Shown here piece after piece: positions 27,742 to 39,377 of a stretch of DNA of 64,000 nt (its first letter is position 1; each line of letters starts with the position of its first letter). The DNA comes from Anastatus disparis (taxonomy: Eukaryota; Arthropoda; Insecta; Hymenoptera; Eupelmidae): contig JAFFSR010000265.1 in assembly GCA_017163975.1 (NCBI GenBank), positions 558,001-622,000 on the forward strand. The letters run 5' to 3'. The translations under genes were made by a program, and so were the position numbers. Below the pieces are notes generated by a model. That model was not told the DNA's origin. It did no database searches and worked only from the letters and a program-made list of their open reading frames with translations.

Positions 27742-27941
27742 ATTTTATTTAACATCGCTGTATTCATGTTATCATTGCGATACTAATTAGCGACGGAGGT
27801 CGTTCCAGTGTGCTTGTGAACTTCAGCACATGTATCGTATAGAGTGGTGCTTGTATCAATTGGCTGCCGAGAGCAGGATTCGAACTCGAGACCTCGAGAT
27901 TATGAATCCATCGCTCTACCAAATGAGCCACTAACGACCTC
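27742..27941 (-). mobile_element. tRNA-derived SINE, copy 4
   Basis: Same family. The minus strand has TGGCTCATTTGGTAGAGCGA and GTTCGAATCCTGCTCTCGGC, followed by the shared body and GCGATGTTAAATAAAATA. Box B is well kept. The 70-codon open frame that crosses it on the plus strand (EQDSNSRPRDYES) is a translation of the tRNA head, not a gene. Confidence 0.88.
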
Positions 27942-30900
27942 AATTCTGATTATATATTTGACTATGATTAAATCTTTCCTTTTTATTATACTTGTTTTTA
28001 ATTTTGCAAATTCTATGAATTTTTCTGTGATATTTTATTGCAGAATTGTGTATTGATACAGGCATATTTGAGGCATTATATACTAAAAGGATAAAATAAT
28101 AAAAATTGTATCTATCATAAAATTCTCACAAACTGTAATATTTTATTTGTCGTATAAAGTAATCATTGTCTTTTGCTTTTCATATAATTTAAAAAAATTA
28201 ATAAAACAATCCATATTTGTTTACTAGTTATACATATTACAAATTAATATAGTTCGTTCTTAATCAACATCTTAAACAAAACAACACCCATTTATATCTC
28301 TGCTTCTATTTCATTGATAATCTTCTATATCCCAAAAACAAGACAATTAAACAAGCATTTCTACAAATTTGATAAGAGCAAAAACAAGTTCCATTAACTC
28401 CCCCTTTCTTAGACAGCCGAATTGTTTACACGACCAAAATATCTACATTTTCGTCTAAAATTATCATCTCGCTGGTATTTTCCACAAGAGAGTTGGTAGA
28501 TTGAAGTTGCTGATATTAGAAACGTGCACTAAATAACAATGGATTCATACATACATATTCAAAGTTTGAAAAATTTTTCTTTAATATTTTAAAATACAAA
28601 TTTTTCAAATATTTTACAAATGATTTATGCCCTCCGTAGATACCTCAATATGTACTGTCTTCGATATTGTACTTCTCACTTTTTTTTATTCCTCCTTCTT
28701 TTTATTTCATTCAATATTCTAATTTCCTTAGTATTGTCTCAGAAGCGAGACTAGAATTCTAAATGAGACGCGATTTTTTTGCTTTCCCAACGTTATTTCT
28801 AGCTATTTTCATCGTAAAGGATCGGTATAGTGTACGTTTTATTCTTATTCAATGCATTGACAATTGTAATTTTATTTATATTTTGATAATTAATGAGTGG
28901 AAACTATTTTTAAGTTGATGTTGGAATCAATGAGCATCGATTGATTTTAGATAGTGCGCTGAATGGAATATGCCAATTTCAATAGATAAAAAGTAAAAAA
29001 TTTGTATTTATTCATCTTGAAATTATTAATTTCACACATATTTTTAAAATCAATTTTTGACTTACTATATAGTTTTTTAAATACTCTATTATTTTTTTAC
29101 TTATTTCATTCACGAATGATTTTGTCAGAAGAGTTTGTATTCAACACAAAGAAAAAGATAATACATGTATATTAATAGAGTACAATATTTTGAACATTCT
29201 AAATATTTAAATTAAAATAATAGTTTTAAATTATAGAATACAATAATTTTAATATTTTTTCAATTATTTTATTTGAATCATATTTTTATACTTTAATATC
29301 CTTCTTTAGTACACTTTTAATAAGTTTTTTAATCCTTATTTTTTTATATTCTTTCAAATTTTAAAAGCTTTTACTAACTCTATTCAATATTTTTTTTATT
29401 CTCTATAACAACAACAATATATCATACTTTTTACTGTTTTGCTATATCGACAAACATGTACTACGTACACCTTAAACTAAAAATTGATTGAGTGAACAAT
29501 AAATTTTGAAAAAGCTAACATTCTCTCCCTTCCTTTTCTATTTTTTCTTTATTTCATTCGTACAATATTGTCGTGTACCACTCTACAAATGGACGAGTTC
29601 AATTAATCAGGGCAAGAATGTCAAGCTCGCGAAAAATGTAATATCGGCTTAAAAAAAAGAGAGAGGAGGAGAACAATTGGTTTCTGTTCAATGTAGATGA
29701 ATTTGTTAATAAAGCATCCTCCGTGTTTACTAATTCACTTTTGTTTCCGTGAAACATTGGATTTTTTTGTACTTGTTAGCAAAAATTTTTATTGGAAAAG
29801 AGTACAAATTTTTTATAATCTTTATGTTTTATTGCATAGAATTTGTTTGTGAATAGCAATTGGTTTGACATAAAAAGGCAGCTTTGTGAACGCTAAAAAA
29901 ATAGTCTTTAAAATAATGTTATTGCGAATTTTAAAGGAATGTGTTTTTTAGTAAATATGTGAATGTGCACATGCATATGCATTTGTTCAATTAAGATTTA
30001 GTAGAAAAAAGTCCATTAACTTCACGAGAATTTGAAAAAATAATTAAATTGTATCTTTTTTTCTGTTTTTCCATTAAATTTCTTTTTTATGAATGAAGAT
30101 ATAGCAAACTGAAGTACTATGTAATTCCAAAACTGCTTATATAGTTACACCAAGTATTTGTTGCAATACACGATCGTGACGTCACAAGATATTTCGACCA
30201 ATTCCATTATTGTTGATCAAGATTTAATTGAAAAAAAAGATAAAAAAATTCGATTGTTTTGTTCAAGTTCTTCTTACGGGTGTAATAGATTTTTTCATCA
30301 AAAGTTTTAATTGGTGCGTTTTAGTTTTCCGAGATTGTACAAAATTTGTTTTTTCCGTTTCTATTATTTTTCATTTAAACACTAATTTATTTTTGTAAAA
30401 TGTATTTTCAGAGTCTTTTATGAATAAGTCCCGAAAATAATTTTGACAATAGTTAAAATTCTTATCGTAGTATTGTTCAATAGGAAAATTCTAATCATAC
30501 ACTAAGAACAATAAGTGATACACTCCGTTAAAATTTCCATTCAAGTAACTATAGTAGGAGTATAATTATATTTTTGAAAAAATATAATTATACTCCAAAA
30601 GTTCATTTTTCTGAGCACTATGATGTATTGAAGAAAGATAGATAACTTTATTATAAATTAAAATTGGTTTCTTTGGATACCATATATAAGTTTTATTGGT
30701 TTCAGAGATATTTGAGGTTATGTTTTTTAACCTCAAATTATTTTATTTTTTCAAATTTTATGTTCAAATAATGGTTTAATATTTTTCGATGTAATAAAGT
30801 TTTTTTTTGGTTTTATAACCATCGTTAAATAAAATAAAAAGATTATTTTATATACTCTGCGGTTTATTTTTATTTTACATGAATTATTCGAAAAGTAAAG

Positions 30901-33090
30901 CTTATCGTTTTCGTTTTAAATAATTTACTTTCATCGTTAAACTCGCTTACATTATTCAGTTTTCCAATCGAACTCCAAGAGATTTTCATTTGATTTTATA
31001 AATTTAATGAAAAATATTACTGTATTATATAACAAAGAAATAACTTTACTCCAGTATTCCATGAAGTACTTTATTCCAGTTTTACACATAATATTTTATT
31101 TTTCATTCAACTGTGGCTGCTTTATTCTTTATTCAAGTGAAAGCGGGAACTAAGCTTAAATTTTTTTTTCCGTTTTTCAGATCAATAAATAACCATGATG
31201 GTTAAGCTGGAAATTAATTACATTTATCAATATTTTTAATAATATTTTTAATCAATCATATATTTAATAATTCTGTCGGTAATCAAATAATTAAGTCAAA
31301 TACAAATATTCAAAAAATACTTTTTCGAAAAGAAATTTCTTCAATAAAATATTTTATCCCTAACTCAACAATAATGGCCATTTTGTTTACTCGAAAAATA
31401 GGCCAAAAATAAAAAATTACTTCCGCTTGAAAATTAAAGGAAGTAAAGTAAGTAATAAATTGAATTATAGAAAATGAAATAATTTTATCATTAAAATATT
31501 ACTGAATAACTTAAACATTTCACCTTCTGTGCCATTGCGACAAATTTGATAAAAAATCCATTTTCTTAAATTAATAAAGTGAACTCATTTGATTCGGCAG
31601 TAAAGAATTATGTATAACTAAGGAGCAAAGCACTTCTTCCATGGGTAATTTCGATATTTGTCTCTTGGATCCATTCACAGCAGTAATATGCGATTTTACT
31701 TTCAAATTGCATAACGCACTACTATTTAGTTTAAATTATTAAAATAATCTACTATTTCTTTAATGACAGAGCATTGTTAATATAATTCTATTAAACTTAA
31801 TAATTTAAAAGGATTATTTTAATGCCTCTCGTTCAGAGGACTAGTCGCCAATTTCCGCTAAAAAAACATTGGATATTTTTTTAAAATTTCCATTAAAGAA
31901 TAAAGAAGCCTAATGCTTCAACTAATACCATAACCATTAAGAGCAATCCTCGAGATGCGCTGTCATCCGAACAGTTGAATTAAGTAACGTTTAACATTAC
32001 TTAAACTCAGTTTGGTGACCGGCTCTCTACCGGTGATGACAAAACGTTCTTCAACAATGGTGCGCTCAGAGGGGGCACCCAGAGAGACGATAATCCGATT
32101 AACGAGTTTTAACTTCCTCTATATATATATACTTTGCCTGTTACTGACGTGTGGTTTTACTCCCAACTAGGTTGTCCCACATCACAAGGTATATATAACA
32201 CCCTGGGCAAATGCAGAAAACATATACACACACACACGACGCGAGAGAAAATTGCAAAGAGATTTTACTGACGGGAAAGATACCACTAAGTATTAAACAC
32301 CTTCACACCGTTAAGTGGCTAGAGGTGTGGGATATATCCCGAAAAGGTCGGAAGGTCGTATAAATAGAACGACTAGAATTAAAGTAAAAGAAATAAATAA
32401 TTTTTGTTTTATAATTGATATAAATTATTAATTTTGAATATGCAGATACATTGAATATAGGTCGCGCAAAGATAAATCACATTTTAACAATGAAATATAT
32501 ATTCCCTTAACATTTTAAAAATTCATTATGGATATGTGTTCCCCCTATAAAATAATAATTTATAACAATTCATACGGATTACGAGCCTGTTTTTAAAGCA
32601 GGATAAAATTCATAAATTTTAATCCCTTTTATATTGAAATCGCGCATGAGCCTTTAGAAAATCAACGTTATATTGCATCTCTTCAACTATTAAATAACGT
32701 TTACGCCACATACATTAATAATAAAACGTTAAATGCGTGTATACGCGATTAAGTAATACTGATAAAATGAAGAACCGCTTCACAGCCACAATTGGCTTTA
32801 GATTAACATGTACTGAGGGTGTTTACGTTAATCTGCGCTATATAATCCTCGCACGAAACTCTATAAATGTTGTCTTTTCGAAGATATACGAGTATCTACC
32901 TTTCTACGTTTTTTTTTAAAGTTACTTTTAAAGAAAACTGTGTAAGGAATGGTTAAATAATGTACAAGTTAAACAATGTATAAACTTGTTTTAAATGGTG
33001 TATACAATTTTTTGTAAATTAAGATTATTTAATTTTGCGTATAGATAAAAATTTCAGATGAAAAATTTAAAAGATATATTAAATAAGATA
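27942..33090. other. AT-rich desert; palindrome at 30.56 kb and GC-richer patch at 32.0-32.37 kb
   Basis: Mostly A/T-rich. A near-perfect hairpin sequence lies at 30557-30596. From about 31960 to 32370 composition rises, with GGTGACCGGCTCTC, AGAGGGGGCACCCAGAG, TATA-like runs and an (AC)6 tract. I cannot assign that patch; a retroelement LTR remnant or regulatory DNA are both possible. No other feature is supported. Confidence 0.4.
30557..30596. repeat. 19-bp-arm palindrome, 2-nt centre
   Basis: GGAGTATAATTATATTTTT at 30557-30575 is followed by GA and its exact complement at 30578-30596. It would extrude as a perfect cruciform or fold as a tight hairpin if transcribed. Its A/T richness makes it less surprising than a mixed-composition palindrome. 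Confidence 0.8.
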
Positions 33091-33186
33091 CTAGGTAGAA
33101 ACTTAACTAGAAATTAGTTAAAAATTAGCTAATTTAGACATTTCTAACGAATTTTTAGCTAATTCTGGCTTCACTTTCCACCAGGG
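33091..33186. mobile_element. short fold-back element, about 96 bp
   Basis: The left arm CTAGGTAGAAACTTAACTAG and continuing bases pair with the right arm, which on the minus strand reads CCTGGTGGAAAGTGAAGCCAG and then also AATTAGCTAAAAATTCG. Arms are about 42 nt with roughly 75-80% match by eye and a very short centre. The structure is that of a tiny MITE or solo hairpin. No target duplication was recognised. Confidence 0.5.
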
Positions 33187-34724
33187 TAAAAGAAGTCAGT
33201 AATCCAAATAAGTTAAGTCGATGTTAATTTATAAAATTTAATAAATTTAATACCTCAAAATTCGTTGATTAATTTTTTTACAGTTATTAAAAAAATCTTT
33301 GCAAAACTTTACTTAAAAAATTGTTAACTCATGCACAAAAATATTTTTTGATTGAAAATTCAAAATAAGAATTATAATTGAAAAGTATAAAGAATTTCAA
33401 AAACTGCAGAGTAAACAAATAAAAATGAAAAAAGAATTGAATTATTTCAAGTTACTTTAAATAGTTTTCACTTCTTATTTATTTGAAATATTTTATCCAC
33501 CTAATTTTGAAAATACCAGCCAAATGAGTTTTGTCTAAACTGAACGTCTTCAAAGAAGTGAACAGAACAAGTTTAGCTATATCGATCTTTAGAAAACATT
33601 CTTTGATAAAATTTTGTGCGCAATAACCTAATTTCAAAATCTATAGTCGAAACTTGAAATTCTCTCTTGTGCTCTATATGCAGCACATGAAAATCAATTT
33701 CAATGAAGTTAATTTGAAGAAGAAAAAGAAAAAAAAACGAAATAATTATCAGTCATCGATGCATAAATGAAAATGTCAAATCGAATATTTAGAACGAAAA
33801 TAATAAAAAAAAGCAAGGAACAAGTGAACGAAAACAAAGATAAATCTTTTGAAATTCCAAGTGTTTTTTCGCAAGTGTATATACACAAGCTCAAAAGGAA
33901 AGAAAAATAACGAGATATTTCGTATGCATCGAAAGATTATCGACTTGATAAGTTTAAAGTTCGGTGTATATTTTAAACTATTACATAAGAACTGTTATAT
34001 TTTTGCTTTAGCTAACTAAAACATTTATACCGCGCACGCGGGGGGGACGGGGATATGCTAAAATTTTACACGTATATGTAAATGTACTCGTTGGATTCAC
34101 GTCAACTTTTATTTTACCTATACGTGTACACATTGACGTGGGCTTATGTCCCATATAAATGCGAATTTTTTTTATTGACAAACAAAAGTACATATTGAGG
34201 ACCTTTTAAACAAATACATATGCTCGCAATCTTATTTACACGCGCAAACATTCATAAGTAAATATTCGAATGTATGTTATTATCCACACATTTTTTTAAT
34301 GCTAGAATATGAGCACGTGAATATTCTTAGAATATATAAAATTAGTAAATATTAAATATATTTTAGATTAAACTTATTTAATTCTTCAAATCTACTATTA
34401 CTAGAGTAAAGTGTGGTATTACTGTGGATAGACCAATTATTGTTTTTCAGAAAAATTAAAATATTTTTAAACGATTGTTTAAGTTGCATTTATAACTATG
34501 TTAAGCTTTGAAATTTGTAATTTGTTACGATAAAAACAAAATATTTATTAATTTTACATAAGTTTAAAGCGTGCTATTTAATCTATCCTACGTGGGGAGT
34601 ATGTACGTGTACTATTACGGTGTTACGTATTTCTAAGCACATAATTAATTTTGCTAAATATATTAAAATTAACGTAACTTAAGACATTGTTGACGTTTAA
34701 ATAAACTTTTTTTACTTATAATAT
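33187..34724. other. AT-rich non-coding DNA
   Basis: A GC-richer stretch around 34020-34150 has a G-rich run (GCGGGGGGGACGGGG, about 34037-34051) and the pair CACGTCAA (34098) / TTGACGTG (34133). No gene is supported. Confidence 0.5.
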
Positions 34725-35011
34725 TTAACCCTTACTCGTTACACTTTTGTGAAATCACGGACTCGTCACACTGGGGCCATATGCAACCCAGTGATAAAAA
34801 TCGTTATAAAAAATCAACTGTTTAATATTCTTACTTAATTTTTTTATAGCTTCTTAAAAGTATACTTTTGAAGATAGTGTAGATTATACAGCCAAATCAT
34901 TAAATTAAGTATGTTAAAAAAATTAGTGAAGTAAAGAAAATTTTTTTAAATTGTGTATTTACGAAAATTATGGGGCGCAAATGATTTCAGTGTGACAATA
35001 GTAAGGGTTAA
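34725..35011. mobile_element. piggyBac-like MITE, 287 bp, intact TTAA ends
   Basis: Flanked by TTAA on both sides. The left terminus TTAACCCTTACTCGTTACAC and the right terminus on the minus strand TTAACCCTTACTATTGTCAC share the first 12 bases exactly and continue with related sequence (CACTTTTGTGAAATC against CACACTGAAATC). A subterminal palindrome-like CACTGGGGCCATATGCAACC follows the left end. The interior is A/T-rich with no transposase. TTAA targets and CCC ends indicate mobilisation by a piggyBac-type transposase supplied elsewhere. It is the best preserved of the three such elements here. Confidence 0.82.
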
Positions 35012-35071
35012 ACTTACAAACTACATACTTAATTTGCTTATATTTAAAGTTACAAACTAAATATTTTTTTT

Positions 35072-35222
35072 TAAATCAACATTGCGACGAGTATTTTGAG
35101 GATTTTTGTAAACAAAGTACATGTAACGTACAGAAGTCTTAATAACCATCGAACAGAGCTGAACTTTAAACAAAAGGTCAACAAATTACAAACCTATCGT
35201 TCTACCAAGTGGACCATCGGAT
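35072..35222 (-). mobile_element. tRNA-derived SINE, copy 5, truncated and decayed
   Basis: Only the central part is recognisable. The plus strand carries TTTTTGTAAACAAAGTACAT and GTAACGTACAG of the shared body, then a damaged head ending CTATCGTTCTACCAAGTGGA. Box B is destroyed (GAGCTGAACTTTAAAC), and the distal GCGACGTTAAATAAA end is missing. It is older than the other copies. Confidence 0.7.
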
Positions 35223-37550
35223 TTCTTTAATTCAATTCATTAAATCAAAGTATAATTTAGTTAAAAGTAAAAATTAGCACGTTGATAGTTAAAATAAAAT
35301 AAAAAATAACAGACGATTAATATTCGATAGCAGTAGTAAGTAGGTTTACATTATAATATATTAATAAAGCATTGGAACTGAGCATTCAAAATTTCTTGGA
35401 TAGTTTAACATTGTATAGCATTCAGTATTCCAGTTTAGTAGTCCATGAAATGCATTCGAATAATTCAGGATACAATGTGGAATAGCTTGCTATTTCACGA
35501 ATAATTCGACACCTTTTCCACTCTCTGAAGAAGCCTTTTTCTATTGCAATACGTATATCTATTCTCCCCTATATATACGTACATATACAGATGTATAAAA
35601 GGTCTTTGGAAACGACCAAAAGCCACAGAAAAAAAAAAAGGAAAAAAATAAAAGAACGAATGAAAGAGAGAAAAAAAAGAAGCGAGAATAGCTTGACCTA
35701 CAAAAGCTAGCACATATACGTTGTTATCCTAAAACGTTGCATATATAGACTGTTGTCATTGATAACATTGAAGAATATATATCTTTTTCTGCTTACGCTC
35801 ATTACTATATACTATTTTCACGTAGCAGCAAGAAACTTAACGTCCTCCTACTGTGTGTTAAACTTTGGAGAACTTTTGCTTTCTGACTATATAGGAAACA
35901 CACCCCTCTTTTTTCCTTATTCTTCTTTTTTTTGAACTTCTATTCTCTTTTCGTTCTCGATGTTGACGTTCCGTTCTCTCCTTTTTTTCTTTCTTTTTTT
36001 TCTCTTCTTTTATTCCTTTTTTTGTACGAACCGAGGTTCTATTGTAAGGAGAAATGGGGCCGCGAAAAGAAAAGACCTGTGTGTGTTTTTACCTGCATTT
36101 GGAATTCCGAGTATAAGGGAGAGAGAAAAAAAAGAGAATCATTTTTCGTGCAGTCTTTTTCTATTATTCTTATTTCTAGTTACTTTCAAGTATCGCCGTA
36201 TAGTTATACGCGAGCTATAAAGAGAGTAAAATAAGAAAAAAAAAAAAAGTAAAGAGAACGCGTACAGAGGGCTTGGAAAAAGAGAGACGAAAGGAAAATC
36301 ATTCGAGTGATTGATTTGCTATTTTAACGTACGTGCGTGCTACCCAGTGGAAACAACTCGTATATATAAAAGTACTTTTGTCACGACAGGACATCATTTT
36401 CTTTCCTTTCATTTTCCACTTCTCTTTTTTCCTTTTATTTTTTTCGTTAGCTCGCGTTCCATCCATCGCTCGTTCTCTTCGCTTTTTATTACGCCACGAC
36501 TTTTATACATTTTTTCCTTTTTACGCTGAGAGAGTGAGATTTTGTCGATAAGGATAAAAATCCTTTAGGATATACTTACTTTATAGTTGTCATTTGTCAA
36601 AGAATTGTTATTGGTTATTAAAAAGAGAAAATTTTTCGTTGAAAATTATAGTCTTGATTTTCTCATCAAGGTGTATTTAATGAAAATTTTTCAATTTTAG
36701 GTGTAATTAAAAAGTTTTAAAAATATCTCTATATTGTACTCCTCCATGTTAATTAATAAAAAGTTTGATGAAGAGACAATTCGAAAAATTTTTTAATAGA
36801 GATGAAAAATTCTGAAAATTACTATGTCGGTATCTAAGCATAACAATTTTAAATTTCATTTTATGAAAAATATTCATTGATAATTTTAAATACAAAAATG
36901 AATAATTGAACTCTTGAGATTAAAGTTGAAAATTTTTTATACTTTCTATCTATGATAAAAGACTTTTTTTTTATGAATTGCAATAGTTTAAAAGACTTTT
37001 TGGACATTATAAAAACTTTTGAATTTTAATGAATTTAACGTCTGAATAAAATATCATTTCAGCGAGCTTGAAATGCAAATATCTAAAATTTCGCCGAAAC
37101 TCTAACCAACGTGAAAATGTCTATTTCAAAGAAGAATAAAAATTCTCAGTTTTTCAGCTATCGTTACATGCTACATGCTTTTTTTGAAAAAATTTGTTTT
37201 ACAAAAACCTTTTACTTATAATTAGCATAACATATTTCTCATCATAATTATTATAAATGTAGCTCTGGAATTTCATATATAATACAAAAAATACCAGGAA
37301 TGTTTATACAAGCAAAAAGTAATATTAGTTATTCATCATTGTCATGATCATCATTAATAAAACATTAAAAATTAAAGTACGCTGTAAAAAAACAAATTAC
37401 GAACAGAAGTCTGCAATTAATATTTTATTTTTTCCAGTGTATCTTTATGTATTCGTAAGTTATGAAGTATATGCTTAAATATTTGTATATATTATCAGTA
37501 GAATGAGCCGAGTGTAGTCAGACGAACGTAATACACCCAGATCTGCTTGC
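35223..37550. other. non-coding DNA with polypurine/polypyrimidine tracts at 35.5-36.5 kb
   Basis: Purine-rich (35620-35690) and pyrimidine-rich (35900-36020, 36400-36520) tracts yield short Phe/Ser/Leu-rich open frames in several frames, none with a recognisable domain. TATATATACGTACATATAC at about 35570 is a simple alternating sequence. A regulatory or untranslated role is possible; coding is not supported. Confidence 0.4.
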
Positions 37551-37819
37551 TGCACACGGTTAAAAACAATTGTGTAGTCTGTTAACTTTTTTGTCTGTTA
37601 ATAAATTGTCTGTTGAAACAACAGACAAGGACATGTCGATTTAACAGACTTTATGTCAGTTGATTTTGAAAGTGTCTTGTATTGTATCAAGTTTAAAAAT
37701 TTAACAGACATTTTTTTGTTAAATCTTTTAAAGACATTTTGTCTGTCAAAGTAACAGAGATTTTCGTCTGTTAACTTTTTTTAACAGACTTCGTCTGGTA
37801 ATATTTCTAACCGTGCACG
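37551..37819. mobile_element. MITE-like TIR element with internal TCTGTTAA/TTAACAGA subrepeats
   Basis: The left end TGCACACGGTTAAAAA and the right end on the minus strand CGTGCACGGTTAGAAA give an inverted terminal repeat around CACGGTTA. Inside, the octamer TCTGTTAA or its complement recurs many times in both orientations (for example GTCTGTTGAAACAACAGAC near 37608), so the element could fold into a branched hairpin. No open frame. I cannot place the superfamily, and no convincing target duplication is visible. Confidence 0.62.
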
Positions 37820-38816
37820 TAAAAGTAGATTATGCAACTAGGGAGTAAATTGGTAGATTTCTCTTGAGGGTAGAATTTTTAATTACCCGAGGAATGAACA
37901 GACTTTGTTACTATATTACATATAGTGCTTTACCTCTTTTTCAACCGTTGTCACTTCATTTACTTGAAAATTTTTTTTAAATGTATACAATTTACTTCAT
38001 ACATAGAAACTATAAATTATTAAATGGAGTTTCGTTAAATTTATCACAGTAAATTTAATTAAATTTATAAACTTCTAGTTTAGCATAAATAAAGTTTTAC
38101 TTTACTCCCGTTAATTTTAGACGTCAGAAACGTCTTACTTTCAGTCCGTTTTCCAAATTAATAAAGTGGGCATTATTGTTGAAATAGGAATCAAGTTTTA
38201 TTAACTTTATTTTAAAGTTTTAAAAATAACATTTAATATTTTTGTTTAAATAAGTTTAAATTTATTTTAAATTATAATCTAGTTTCTTTAAACACAAAAG
38301 TTTAAAATGATTTGCATGCATACGCAACTTCAAATAGTATTTAACACTCCCAGTTGTTACGAGCAGATGCATTAAACTAATTATTGCATTAAGATCAATA
38401 AATGTCAAAGAAATGATAGAGAATTCTGTCATCTTCAATTATTATAAAATAAAGTTTTGTAAGTACTTATTACATTTTAAAATATCATTCTTAAATTAGC
38501 TTATTTTTCAATTTTTGATCTCGAGATCTATTTTCTTTCTTTTTATTTTAGAACTTTAAAAACTTTTTACAACTTTTCATTAAAATTTTCTTCCATGAAA
38601 GTTTGTAATGGAGTACTTTTCCAACTCATGAGTCATTAGAAATAATGTAAAAAGTATCAAAAATTTTTAATTGGAGAAACTTCAATGATTGAGATCTAGA
38701 TTCATAAATCTTGACAATATTAAAAAATTTACAGTGTAATTATAGTTTTTTTGTGGAAAGAGTTGCATCCATACCTATTCTAACTTCATTAAAGTGTACT
38801 TCACTTTTTTTTTTAA
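37820..38816. other. AT-rich non-coding DNA
   Basis: Nothing supported; A/T-rich background. Confidence 0.6.
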
Positions 38817-39008
38817 TTTTATTTAACGTCGCTGTATTTATGCTAATATTGCGGTGCTAATTAGCGACGGAGGTCGTTCAATGTGTTTGTGAACAAAGCA
38901 CATGCAAGGTACAGTAGTGCTTGTATCATTCGGCTGAGAGCGGGATTCGAACTCGGATCCTCGAGATTACTAATCCATCACTCTACCGACTGAGCCACTG
39001 ACGACCTC
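38817..39008 (-). mobile_element. tRNA-derived SINE, copy 6
   Basis: Among the best-kept copies. The minus strand reads GAGGTCGTCAGTGGCTCAGT, TAGAGTGATGGATTAGTAAT, then GAGTTCGAATCCCGCTCTCA, the shared body, and GCGACGTTAAATAAAATT followed by an A run. The triplet at the anticodon position is variable among copies (CGT in most), which would suit a threonine-type tRNA ancestor; that is tentative. Confidence 0.9.
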
Positions 39009-39192
39009 ATTCATGTCATTTTAATTAAATATGTATTGCATTTACTTTATTGCTTTGTTACAAAATAAATATTTTTGATGATTATACATTTTGTTTTTTT
39101 TTTAATCATATTAGTGATTGCACTAGTTCAAATATGAGTTTTTGTTCAATCTAAAATATGGAAATTTTTCAAGGTTTGATGGTTATAATTGT

Positions 39193-39377
39193 TGATTAAG
39201 GCGACTTCGGATATTAGGTTAGATTTCATTTTTCAGTTTACAAATCACGCTTTTAATTCATGAAAATTTTTTCAATTTTTTGAATATAGAATGATAAAAA
39301 ATTTAAAAATAAAAAAAAATCTTAAAGCGTAATTTGTAAACTATGAAATGAAATTTAACTCGATCTCCTTAATTGCC
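39193..39377. mobile_element. fold-back/TIR element, about 185 bp
   Basis: The left arm (about 39193-39257) contains GATTTCATTTTTCAGTTTAC and AAATCACGCTTT. The right arm (about 39319-39377), on the minus strand, contains AATTTCATTTCATAGTTTAC and AAATTACGCTTT. The outer ends TTAAGGCGAC and TTAAGGAGAT also match. The centre is A/T-rich. Long terminal inverted repeats with a short centre are typical of MITEs; no family was assigned. Confidence 0.6.

Noticed and set aside
27844..28056. 70-codon plus-strand open frame with EQDSNSRPRDYES
   Set aside because: It translates through the tRNA-like head of a SINE; this is a known annotation artefact of such repeats.
35932..36551. Cluster of overlapping Ser/Phe/Leu-rich open frames
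   Set aside because: They are products of polypyrimidine tracts; frames overlap each other and none has a recognisable domain.
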